From Pyxidicoccus xibeiensis (GTDB lineage Bacteria > Myxococcota > Myxococcia > Myxococcales > Myxococcaceae): a DNA stretch of 64,000 bases. Positions 8,019-15,831 of this stretch are shown here, piece by piece; position 1 is the stretch's first letter, and each line of letters begins with the position of its first letter. The position numbers and the translations under genes are program-made. The stretch covers positions 1 through 64,000 of the forward strand of contig NZ_JAJVKV010000028.1 in assembly GCF_024198175.1 (NCBI RefSeq). Reading direction: 5' to 3'. Under the pieces are notes generated by a model. That model was not told where the DNA came from and made no database searches. It was given only the letters and a program-made list of their open reading frames with translations.

Positions 8019-10232
8019 CTACAGGTTGCGCTTGAAGTGGTCCATGACGCGCTCCCACTGGCGCTCGGTGACGAGCGGGTCGGGCACCATGTGCGTCAGG
8101 CCGCTGAGCGGCAGCAGCTCGTGCGGCTTGCCGGCGCGGAACAGCGCATCCGACAGCTTGAGGGTGTGGAAGAAGTACACGTTGTCGTCGGCGGTGCCGT
8201 GGATGAGCAGCAGCTTGCCGATGGGCTTGTCCTGCTTCGCGTAGGTGAGCAGCGAGCTGACCTCGTACGCCTTGGGCTGCTCCTGGGGCACGCCCAGGTA
8301 GCGCTCGGTGTAGTGGGTGTCGTAGTCGAGCCAGTCCACCACCGGGGCTCCGGCCACCGCGGCCTTGAAGACGTCCGGGCGCTTGAGGGCGCCCAGCGCG
8401 GCCATGTAGCCGCCGAAGCTCCAGCCCTGGATGCCCACGCGCTTGAGGTCCACCTCCGGCAACTCCTTCGCCAGCTCCTGGATGGCGGAGGCCTGGTCCT
8501 CAATCGTCGTGGTGGCGAAGTCGTGCTTCACCACGCGCTCCCAATCGGCGCCGCGCAGCGGGGTGCCGCGCCCGTCGAACTTCACGACGAGGAAGCCCTG
8601 GTCCGCCATCCACTGCGACATGAGGTGCGCGCCCATGCTCTGGTGGACGACGGTGGTGGTGGGGCCGCCGTACACCTCGACGATGACGGGCAGCTTCTGG
8701 CCCTTCTTGAAGTTGCGCGGGCGGGTGATGGAGGCCCAGAAGCGCTTCGGGCCCACCTGGCGGACCTCGAAGTTGGGGGTGAAGGGCGGCTCCTGGGCAA
8801 TCTCCGGCAGCGTGCCCACGCGGGTGCCGTCCGCGCGCAGCACGTGCGACAGGGACATCGTCTTGGGGCCGCTGCTGTTGACGACCAGCAGCCCGCCGTT
8901 CTTCGACACGGAGCCGCCCTCGAGGGCCGGGCCGGCGGCGCCGGTGGACACCTTCTCCGGAGCGCCGCCGTCCTTCACGCGCCACAGGTAGCTCTCCGTG
9001 GGGTTGGCGCCGCCGTTGAAGTAGAGGGTGCCGTCCTTCTGGACGTAGCGCGCCAGCGAGCGGAAGCCCGCGTCGGGCTTCACCAGGCTCTTGTCCAGCG
9101 AGCCGTCTGCCTTGCGCAGCTCCACCTCGGGGCCGCCGTTGCGCTCGGTGTACCAGAGGAAGCCGCTGCCATCCTCCTTCCACAGCGGGAAGTCCTGGTC
9201 CAGGTTGAGCCAGGCCTTGTCCGTCTCCGTGAGCAGCTCGCGCGTCTTGCCGGTGGCCGGGTCCACCGCGAGCAGCTTCTGCTCCGTCTGGTTGCGGTTC
9301 TGCACCAGGATGGAGAGCGGGCCGCCCTTGGGCCACACCACGGTGGCCAGGTACGGGTACTTCTGTGCGTCCCACTGGGCCCACACCGTCTGGCCGCCCG
9401 CGGCGGGGGTGACGCCCAGGCGCACCTTGGCGTTGGCCTTGCCGGGGCGCGGGTACGCGAAGTCCTCGCCGCCCTTCTCCGGGTGCATCACGTCGACGAT
9501 GGTGAGCTTCTCCACCTCGGAGGTGTCGGCCTCGGTGTACGCGAAGGACTTCGCGTCCGGGCTCCACCAGTAGCCGGAGAAGCGGCTCATCTCCTCCTGC
9601 GCGACGAACTCGGCCAGGCCGTGCGTCTTGTCCTCGGTGCCGCCCTGCGTGACTCGCTGCTCCTTGTTGGCGGCGATGTCGATTCGGTAGACGTCGTTGT
9701 CCCGGACGTAGGCGACCTGCTTGCCGTCGGGGGAGAACTTCGGGTCCAGCGTGCCGGCGCCCGTCTTCAGCTCCGTCACCTTGCCGGACTCGCGCTCCAC
9801 CACGTAGAGGCGGCCGGACAGGGGGACCAGCAGGCGGGTGCCGTCGTCGGAGACCTGGAACGTCGTGAAGCCCCGGGCGCTGACGCGCATGCGCTCGCGG
9901 CGGGCCTTCTCCTCGGGGGTGAGCGTCTCCTCGCCGCCCTTGAGGAGCGCCTCGGGGGTGAGCAGCTCACGGGCCTGCCCGGACGCCACGTCGAAGGCGT
10001 ACAGCATCTGCACGTTGGACGTGGGCGTGGTGCGCAGGAAGAGGACGGACTTCTCGTCCGGGGCGATGCGCACGCCCACGGGGCGGCCGCTGGAGAAGCG
10101 GCGCGTCTCCGAGAACTGGCGCAGGAAGGGGTCTTGCTTCCGCTGCGACGGGGACATGGGGATGGGCTTCTGCTCCTGGGCGAAGACGGGGACGCTCACG
10201 AAGAGGAGCGCGGCGGCGAGTACCTGGCGCAT
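8019..10232 (-). CDS. Secreted S9 family prolyl peptidase (DPP IV-like)
   Basis: Serine peptidase of the dipeptidyl-peptidase IV group that removes X-Pro dipeptides from peptides. With the ATG at 10232 it has 737 residues: a Sec signal peptide (about 1-20, ending VFAQ), an eight-bladed beta-propeller N-terminal domain, and an alpha/beta-hydrolase domain. The catalytic Ser605 is in GWSFGGY, Asp682 in HGTADDNV and His714 in SGLTHMV. A longer in-frame extension to 10271 exists but would precede the signal peptide. It is probably periplasmic or secreted and used in peptide nutrition, which suits a predatory bacterium. Upstream is a 118-bp divergent spacer. Confidence 0.93.
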   Translation of the reverse strand: MRQVLAAALLFVSVPVFAQEQKPIPMSPSQRKQDPFLRQFSETRRFSSGRPVGVRIAPDEKSVLFLRTTPTSNVQMLYAFDVASGQARELLTPEALLKGGEETLTPEEKARRERMRVSARGFTTFQVSDDGTRLLVPLSGRLYVVERESGKVTELKTGAGTLDPKFSPDGKQVAYVRDNDVYRIDIAANKEQRVTQGGTEDKTHGLAEFVAQEEMSRFSGYWWSPDAKSFAYTEADTSEVEKLTIVDVMHPEKGGEDFAYPRPGKANAKVRLGVTPAAGGQTVWAQWDAQKYPYLATVVWPKGGPLSILVQNRNQTEQKLLAVDPATGKTRELLTETDKAWLNLDQDFPLWKEDGSGFLWYTERNGGPEVELRKADGSLDKSLVKPDAGFRSLARYVQKDGTLYFNGGANPTESYLWRVKDGGAPEKVSTGAAGPALEGGSVSKNGGLLVVNSSGPKTMSLSHVLRADGTRVGTLPEIAQEPPFTPNFEVRQVGPKRFWASITRPRNFKKGQKLPVIVEVYGGPTTTVVHQSMGAHLMSQWMADQGFLVVKFDGRGTPLRGADWERVVKHDFATTTIEDQASAIQELAKELPEVDLKRVGIQGWSFGGYMAALGALKRPDVFKAAVAGAPVVDWLDYDTHYTERYLGVPQEQPKAYEVSSLLTYAKQDKPIGKLLLIHGTADDNVYFFHTLKLSDALFRAGKPHELLPLSGLTHMVPDPLVTERQWERVMDHFKRNL

Positions 10233-10350
10233 GCGTAGTCGAATACCCGCGGGGGGCGGGTCTCCTTTCACGGAAAGGTGCGGGCAAGCCTACACTCGGC
10301 CGCCACGCGGCCCGAGCAAACGCCGGGCAGGCCGGAGGATTCCCGAGGTC

Positions 10351-11127
10351 ATGGATACGGAAGACGACGCCCTGCGGCACCTCCGGCTGGCCGGGGTCAT
10401 CCGGCTGGGGCTGGGCGGCGGGCGGGGCCCGACGGATGCGTACATCTTCGACCCGCACCGGCTCGCCCTGCCCTCCTGGGCCTTCGCGCTGGGGGACACA
10501 GGCCCCGCCGCGCTGCTGGTGACGTTGGACAGGCACCTGGACATCGTGGTGCCGAAGCATCCGGAGGCGGTGCCGGACCGCTCCGCGGGCCTGAGGGCGC
10601 TGGACGAGCACACCCGCTGGTCGCTCGACGTGCGCAACTACGACCACATCCTCGCGGCCATGGAGGCGGGGCTGGTGGGAGACGCGCTGCTGGTGGCGCG
10701 GGCGCGGCCCCGGGGCTCCTTCGCGGGCGACACGTACGTGGACACGCGCGGCCGGCCGCACCGGCTGGTGACGGTGACCACGGTGGACCGGGCCGCCGAG
10801 GCGTGGAACCACCCCGCCCCGGGTGACGCGGTGCGGGACGTGCTCGAGGGCGCGCAGCAGGTCCTGCTGGACGTGGACCTGGACTGCTTCACGTCCCTGA
10901 GCGACGCGGACCCCACGACGGTGCTGCCCTGGCCGAAGAGCGTCATCCGCGAGTTCCTGCTGCCGGAGGGCTCGGAGCCGTTCTGGGACGCGGTGCTGGG
11001 CAAGGCGGTGGCGCTGACGCTGGCCCGCGAGCCGCACCACTGCGGGGGCCTGCTGGCCTCCGGGGAGCTGTTCCGCGACGTGGCGGAGGTGCTGTTCCGA
11101 GAGCTGCTGCGCGTCGAGCCGCCCTGA
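10351..11127 (+). CDS. UPF0489-like protein (arginase-fold relative)
   Basis: A 258-residue cytoplasmic protein of unknown function. It contains LVTLDRHLDIV and LLDVDLDCF, two Asp/His-rich motifs spaced as in the UPF0489 (C5orf22-like) family, which is distantly related to ureohydrolase-fold enzymes; PHHCGG occurs near the C-terminus. The Asp and His residues look able to bind metal, but no substrate is known. The ATG at 10351 is preceded by a GAGG and a GGAGG; in-frame sequence further upstream overlaps the divergent peptidase gene and is not plausible. It is convergent with the Omp85-like gene. Confidence 0.6.
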   Translation: MDTEDDALRHLRLAGVIRLGLGGGRGPTDAYIFDPHRLALPSWAFALGDTGPAALLVTLDRHLDIVVPKHPEAVPDRSAGLRALDEHTRWSLDVRNYDHILAAMEAGLVGDALLVARARPRGSFAGDTYVDTRGRPHRLVTVTTVDRAAEAWNHPAPGDAVRDVLEGAQQVLLDVDLDCFTSLSDADPTTVLPWPKSVIREFLLPEGSEPFWDAVLGKAVALTLAREPHHCGGLLASGELFRDVAEVLFRELLRVEPP

Positions 11128-11153
11128 GCTCGGGCGCACGTGGGGCGCTCGGG

Positions 11154-13010
11154 CTACAGCGGCGAGTCCAGGAAGCCGGGCCGCAGGTCCGTGAGCTGTC
11201 CGCCGGCCAGCGAGAAGCGGCTGCCCACGGGCGGCCGGTCGTCGTTGAGGACGTAGCCGAAGTCGACGCGGAACGGGATGACGTTGAACTGGGGGAACAG
11301 CAGGCGCAGGCCCACGCCCACCGAGTGCACCATGTCCGGCCTGTCATCGAAGGCGCTGCCCGAGTCGAAGAAGAGCACGCCGCCCAGGTGCACCGTCCGG
11401 ATGACGACGGGCGCGGTGCGGTACTCCACGTTGACCAGCAGCAGCCGCTTGCCGGAGTACGCGTCCACGCCCGCGCCGCGCAGGCCGCTGCCACCGCCCA
11501 GCAGGGTGACGCGGTCGAACAGGTCGTCGATGTTCACGTCCAGCAGCCCGCGCGCCACGAAGCGGCCTCCGAGCACCTTGGGGGACACCTGCACCAGCTC
11601 CGTCGCCCAGCGGCGGTTGCTCCACCCGGCGCCCTCACCCAACTGCCGGCGGATGGCGCCCGCGGCGGACACCGTGGTGAGCGCCTCGCCCAGGCGCAGG
11701 CGGTAGCGGCCGGCCAGCCCCAGCTCCGCGAAGTGGGAGTCGGCGCCGAAGACGGGGGGCGCGTACCGCACCGTCGCGGACACCGAGTGGCCCAGCTGGA
11801 AGTCCTCGGAGAGCGCGTACGAGTCCACGTCCCGCAGCACCTCGTAGCGCGCGTCGAAGGCGCGCAGGGAGAGGGACGCATAGCCCGCGTCCTCGGCGCG
11901 CGGCAGGTAGTTGCGGCGGAACCAGTCCTGCTGCTCGCCGCTCAGCATGGACGTGGCCGGTGGGTCGTAGGCGTAGTGGTACGCGCCCAGCGTGCCGCCC
12001 ACGTTCCACTTGTGGCGCAGCCCGTAGGAGCGCGTGTACGAGACACCGCCCGCGACTTCCTCTGTCTCGTAGACGTAGGGCACCGCGGGCCCGTCCGGGA
12101 AGGGCAGCTGCCAGATGTCCGCGCCGCGGTACACGCGGTTGGTCTCCACGTTCCACGCCACGGAGGTGCTGGTGCTCCACGGCGTGGACAGCGAGTACAG
12201 GGGCCGGCTGACGGAGAGGCTGCCGCGCGAGCCCTCCGCCCTGCCACTCTCGCGGCCGATGATGACGGCGGCGGACTCGCTGAGGGACCAGCGGCTGCCC
12301 AGCACGCGCGGGTCCGTGTAGCTCTGCCCGAAGCTGAGCGTGTCCAGCCGCAGGGTGAAGTCCAGCGCGACCTTCTTCCCCCGGCCGAGGAAGTTCTGCT
12401 CCGTGCCCTGCAGCCGCAGGTACTGGAGGAGCGAGCCCACCGCGGAGAAGTCGCTGTTGAGCCGCAGCGACCACAAATCCTTGGTGACGACGAGCAGCGC
12501 CACGGTGCCGGGCGCCCGGCCCTTCACCGGGACGAGGCGCACCACGGAGAACAGGCGCAGCCCGCGCAGGTTGCGCGCGGACTCCTCCGCGAGCGCCGCC
12601 GAGTACGGCTGCCCGGGCTGGAGCAGCGACTCCCGCCGGACGACCTCGTCCCGCGTCCTCACGTGGAAGATGTTGAGGAAGTCGGGGAACGGGTCGCTCG
12701 CGGCCACCACGTCCTCGGTGGCGACGAGCACCTCCTCCAGCACCTTCCCCTCGGGCTCGGGCTCCAGCACGCGGCCCTGCTGCTCCAGCGCGCGGGCAAT
12801 CAGGGCCTCCTCGTAGTTCTCCTTCCGGGCCTCGCCCCCCTCCGGCGAGCCGGCGCTCGGGGACGCCACGTCCGGCGTCTCCGGCACCGTCGGGGCAGGA
12901 GGCGTCCGCGGAGGCTCGGACGACGTGGAGGAGGACGCGGGCGCCTCCTGCGCCTCGAGCGGGGCCACGGCGAGCGGTGCGACGAGCAGGGCGAGCAGCG
13001 GGAGGTGCAC
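11154..13010 (-). CDS. Omp85/BamA-superfamily outer-membrane protein
   Basis: A 618-residue protein with a signal peptide (to about residue 20, ending EAQEA), then a Pro/Ser/Glu-rich disordered stretch (about 22-65). One POTRA-like unit follows (about 95-185: FHVRTRDEVVRRESLLQPGQPY, LRGLRLFSVVRLVP), and then a C-terminal 16-strand-type barrel rich in alternating aromatic residues (about 200-618) with GGGSGLRG and GVGLRLLFPQFNVIPFRVDFGY typical of D15/BamA ends. It has far fewer POTRA repeats than BamA (5), so it is more likely a specialised translocation or assembly porin. The start is GTG at 13010; an overlapping ATG at 13018 is out of frame. Confidence 0.8.
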   Translation of the reverse strand: MHLPLLALLVAPLAVAPLEAQEAPASSSTSSEPPRTPPAPTVPETPDVASPSAGSPEGGEARKENYEEALIARALEQQGRVLEPEPEGKVLEEVLVATEDVVAASDPFPDFLNIFHVRTRDEVVRRESLLQPGQPYSAALAEESARNLRGLRLFSVVRLVPVKGRAPGTVALLVVTKDLWSLRLNSDFSAVGSLLQYLRLQGTEQNFLGRGKKVALDFTLRLDTLSFGQSYTDPRVLGSRWSLSESAAVIIGRESGRAEGSRGSLSVSRPLYSLSTPWSTSTSVAWNVETNRVYRGADIWQLPFPDGPAVPYVYETEEVAGGVSYTRSYGLRHKWNVGGTLGAYHYAYDPPATSMLSGEQQDWFRRNYLPRAEDAGYASLSLRAFDARYEVLRDVDSYALSEDFQLGHSVSATVRYAPPVFGADSHFAELGLAGRYRLRLGEALTTVSAAGAIRRQLGEGAGWSNRRWATELVQVSPKVLGGRFVARGLLDVNIDDLFDRVTLLGGGSGLRGAGVDAYSGKRLLLVNVEYRTAPVVIRTVHLGGVLFFDSGSAFDDRPDMVHSVGVGLRLLFPQFNVIPFRVDFGYVLNDDRPPVGSRFSLAGGQLTDLRPGFLDSPL

Positions 13011-13091
13011 GGGCCCATCCTGGCATGCGCCGGGGCGGGGCGGACCCGGAATGGTCAGACGCAGTCCGGCGGTGCTACCGGGGCGGGCCCG

Positions 13092-13958
13092 TCACACCGC
13101 GCTTCGCAGGTCTCCCTTGCGCTGCTCGGGCAGCTTCTCGCCCCGCGCCACCGCCGCGACGATGCGCGCCAGCTGGTCGACGCCGTCCGACAGCGCGGCG
13201 GGGCCCGGCTGGAGGATGTAGCTGCTGCGCACCTCGTAGAGCTGGTCGTCCACCACCGCGCGCACCTCGCTCCAGCCCGGACGCGACGCAATCTTCTCGC
13301 GCTTCGCCTTGCGCCCGCACCAGCTCGCGATGACGCCCTCCGGGTTGCGCCGGGCCACCTCCTCCGGCTCGAAGATGCGGCCCTTCGCGCCCTGCGACGC
13401 GCGCGACTCGCGGCACACGTCCTCGCCGCCCACCAGCTCCACCAGCTCCGAGCACCAGCGGATGCCGGAGATGAGCGGCTCGTGCCACTCCTCGAAGAAG
13501 ATGCGCGGCCGGCGCGGCAGCGCGTCCGCCGCCTCCGCGTGCTTCTCCAGATTGGCCGTCAGCGTGTCCGCCAGTCGCTCCGCTTCCTGGGCCCGCCCCA
13601 CCAGCGCGCCCGTCAGCCGCACCGTCTGCAATATCTCCGCGATGGAGCGCTGGTTGAACAGGTACACGGGCACGCCCCGCTTGCACAGCTCGCGGCCGAT
13701 GTCCGCCTGCAGGTCCGAGAACCCCAGCACCAGGTCCGGCTTCAGCTCCAGGATGCGCTCGAAGTTCGCGTCCAGGAACGAGGACACGCGCGGCTTCTTG
13801 CGCGCCTCCGGCGGCCGCACCGTGAAGCCGGACACACCGACGACCAGGTCCCCCGCGCCGATACGGTAGAGGACCTCCGTCGTTTCCTCCGTCATGCACA
13901 CCACCCGCCGGGGGTAGGGCGGCGCGGAGGAGAGCAGCTCGGACAGGCGCGCATTCAT
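13092..13958 (-). CDS. Cobalamin-binding protein-like (BtuF/helical-backbone metal receptor)
   Basis: A 288-residue protein with the BtuF-like fold of class III periplasmic binding proteins: RVVCMTEETTEVLYRIGAGDLVVGVSG in the first lobe, ILELKPDLVLGFSDLQ, a long connecting helix with LAGALVGR-like sequence (LTGALVGRAQEAERLADTL), and a second lobe. No signal peptide is visible, as in several stand-alone soluble relatives, and no BtuC or BtuD gene is adjacent. It could bind corrinoids or another ligand in the cytoplasm, or be exported without a recognisable signal. It is transcribed divergently from the Ser/Thr kinase operon. Confidence 0.7.
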   Translation of the reverse strand: MNARLSELLSSAPPYPRRVVCMTEETTEVLYRIGAGDLVVGVSGFTVRPPEARKKPRVSSFLDANFERILELKPDLVLGFSDLQADIGRELCKRGVPVYLFNQRSIAEILQTVRLTGALVGRAQEAERLADTLTANLEKHAEAADALPRRPRIFFEEWHEPLISGIRWCSELVELVGGEDVCRESRASQGAKGRIFEPEEVARRNPEGVIASWCGRKAKREKIASRPGWSEVRAVVDDQLYEVRSSYILQPGPAALSDGVDQLARIVAAVARGEKLPEQRKGDLRSAV

Positions 13959-14220
13959 ATGCCCACCACCCTAACGCGCCCGGGTTGCGCCAACCGGTCC
14001 GACAAGCAGACAGCCGGGCACGCGCGTTACACCTTCGTCATGCGCGCGCGGAAGCCACGATGTCCGGTGCTGGACTTTGCAGCGCCGAAGCCTGAATCTC
14101 GGCCTTTGCCGCACTGCGCCAACCTGGCACGTCGCTTGGGGAGCGGAGGAATGCGGTGCTAGCATCATCGGGCATGTTCGACCGGAGCGTCGCATGCCTT
14201 CCCGGTCGGCGGGGGCAGAC

Positions 14221-15831
14221 ATGATTGAGAGCAACGCCCCGACGAATGGCGCTCCTCCGGACATGGAGGATCCGCTGCTGGGAAGGGTCCTCAACGAGCG
14301 CTTCCGCATCCTGGAGACACTCGGTGCGGGCGGCATGGGCCGCGTCTACAAGGCGATGCAGGCCCCGCTGGACCGGCTGGTCGCACTGAAGGTGCTGAGC
14401 CCCCAGTACGGGGAGGGGAAAGACCCGGGCTTCCAGAAGCGCTTCTTCCTGGAGGCCAGCGTCACGGCGAGGCTGCGCCACCCGAACACCGTCACCGTCA
14501 TCGACTACGGCAAGACGGACGACGGCATCTACTACATCGCCATGGAGTACCTGGAGGGGCTCACGCTGGGCCAGCTCCTCACCCAGGTGGGCCCGCTGCC
14601 GTGGGCGCGCGCGCTCAACATCACCCAGCAGATTGCCCGCTCGCTGCGCGAGGCGCACAAGGTCGGCCTCATCCACCGCGACCTCAAGCCCGCCAACGTC
14701 ATGGTCCTCAACCAGGAGACGGACCACGACGTGGTGAAGGTGCTGGACTTCGGGCTGGTGAAGTCCTTCCTCGGTGACGCCGGCCCCATTCCGCAGGACA
14801 CGTCGCTCACCCAGGCCGGCATCATCCTCGGCTCGCCGCAGTACATGGCGCCGGAGCAGGCCCGCAACGTGGCCGACCCGCGCAGCGACGTGTACAGCCT
14901 GGGCGTGGTGCTCTACCAGATGCTGATGGGCCGCCCGCCCTTCCTGGCCGCGCAGAGCATCGACGTCATCGTCAAGCACATCAACGAGCCGCCGCCGTCC
15001 TTCGGCGCCATCTGGCCCAGCCACGGCATCCCCGCCGAGGTCGAAGCGCTGGTGATGAAGTGCCTCGCGAAGGTCCCCGCGGAGCGCTACCAGTCCATGG
15101 ACGAGGTGATGGACGCCATGCGCGCCGTCGCGTCCACCGTGGGCGTCAGCGGCGTCTTCAGCGCCCCGCGCCTGACGGGCACGGGCAGCGGCCCCATCAG
15201 CGGCCCCCATGGCCAGCTCGGCTCCGGCCCCAGCACCATGGCGCTGGACATCTCCGTGGACGAGGAGGCCCAGGCGAAGCCGGACCGGCGTCCGCTGGGC
15301 ATCGCCCTCTTCGTGGGCTCGCTGGTGCTGGGCATCGGCGTGGCCCTGTTCTTCGCGCTGCGCCCCGACTCCCCCGCCCCCGTGCCGGTGAATGTGGCCC
15401 CGCTCACCGCGACGGCCCCGGCGACGGCCTCCCCCAGCGCCCCGAAGCCCGCCGCCGCGGCCCCCGCCGACCCGGCCGTGTTGCCCGGCGAAGCCGATGA
15501 AGAGCTCGCGCCGCCCCGGCCTTCCTCCGCCCGGCCGTCCGCCGTCCCGGTGAAGTTCCAGATCGCCAGCGAGCCCTCCGGCGCGCGCGTCACCTGGCGG
15601 GGGACGGACGTGGGCGTGACGCCCCTGGAGCTCGACGTGCCCCCCGAGGACGGTGGCCTCGCCCGCGCGGAGCTGACCTTCTCCCTGGACGGCTACCAGC
15701 GCGTCACCGTCGTCGCCGAGGGTGAAGGGCCCGAGAAGCAGGTCCGGCAGAAGCTCCAGCGCAAGAAGTCGGGCTCGAAGGCAGGCAAGTCCTCGAGCTC
15801 CTCGCCCTACAAGGACGACCCGTACCAGTGA
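14221..15831 (+). CDS. Membrane Ser/Thr protein kinase with PEGA domain
   Basis: A 536-residue Hanks-type kinase. The N-terminal kinase domain (about 28-295) has the P-loop GAGGMGRVY, Lys57 in VALK, the catalytic loop IHRDLKPANV (Asp154), DFG at 176-178 and the activation segment GSPQYMAPEQ. A Gly/Ser linker leads to one transmembrane helix (about 359-380), a Pro/Ala-rich spacer and a PEGA domain (about 445-515: EPSGARVTWRGTDVGVTPLEL), placing the PEGA part in the periplasm. The ATG at 14221 follows GGGGGCAG; an in-frame ATG at 14194 is possible. The stop overlaps the next gene (GTGA), so the kinase is coupled to the TonB-dependent receptor. Confidence 0.92.
   Translation: MIESNAPTNGAPPDMEDPLLGRVLNERFRILETLGAGGMGRVYKAMQAPLDRLVALKVLSPQYGEGKDPGFQKRFFLEASVTARLRHPNTVTVIDYGKTDDGIYYIAMEYLEGLTLGQLLTQVGPLPWARALNITQQIARSLREAHKVGLIHRDLKPANVMVLNQETDHDVVKVLDFGLVKSFLGDAGPIPQDTSLTQAGIILGSPQYMAPEQARNVADPRSDVYSLGVVLYQMLMGRPPFLAAQSIDVIVKHINEPPPSFGAIWPSHGIPAEVEALVMKCLAKVPAERYQSMDEVMDAMRAVASTVGVSGVFSAPRLTGTGSGPISGPHGQLGSGPSTMALDISVDEEAQAKPDRRPLGIALFVGSLVLGIGVALFFALRPDSPAPVPVNVAPLTATAPATASPSAPKPAAAAPADPAVLPGEADEELAPPRPSSARPSAVPVKFQIASEPSGARVTWRGTDVGVTPLELDVPPEDGGLARAELTFSLDGYQRVTVVAEGEGPEKQVRQKLQRKKSGSKAGKSSSSSPYKDDPYQ

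Noticed and set aside
8037..10238. A 733-codon frame opposite the S9 peptidase
   Set aside because: Low-complexity composition and full overlap with a clear peptidase gene.
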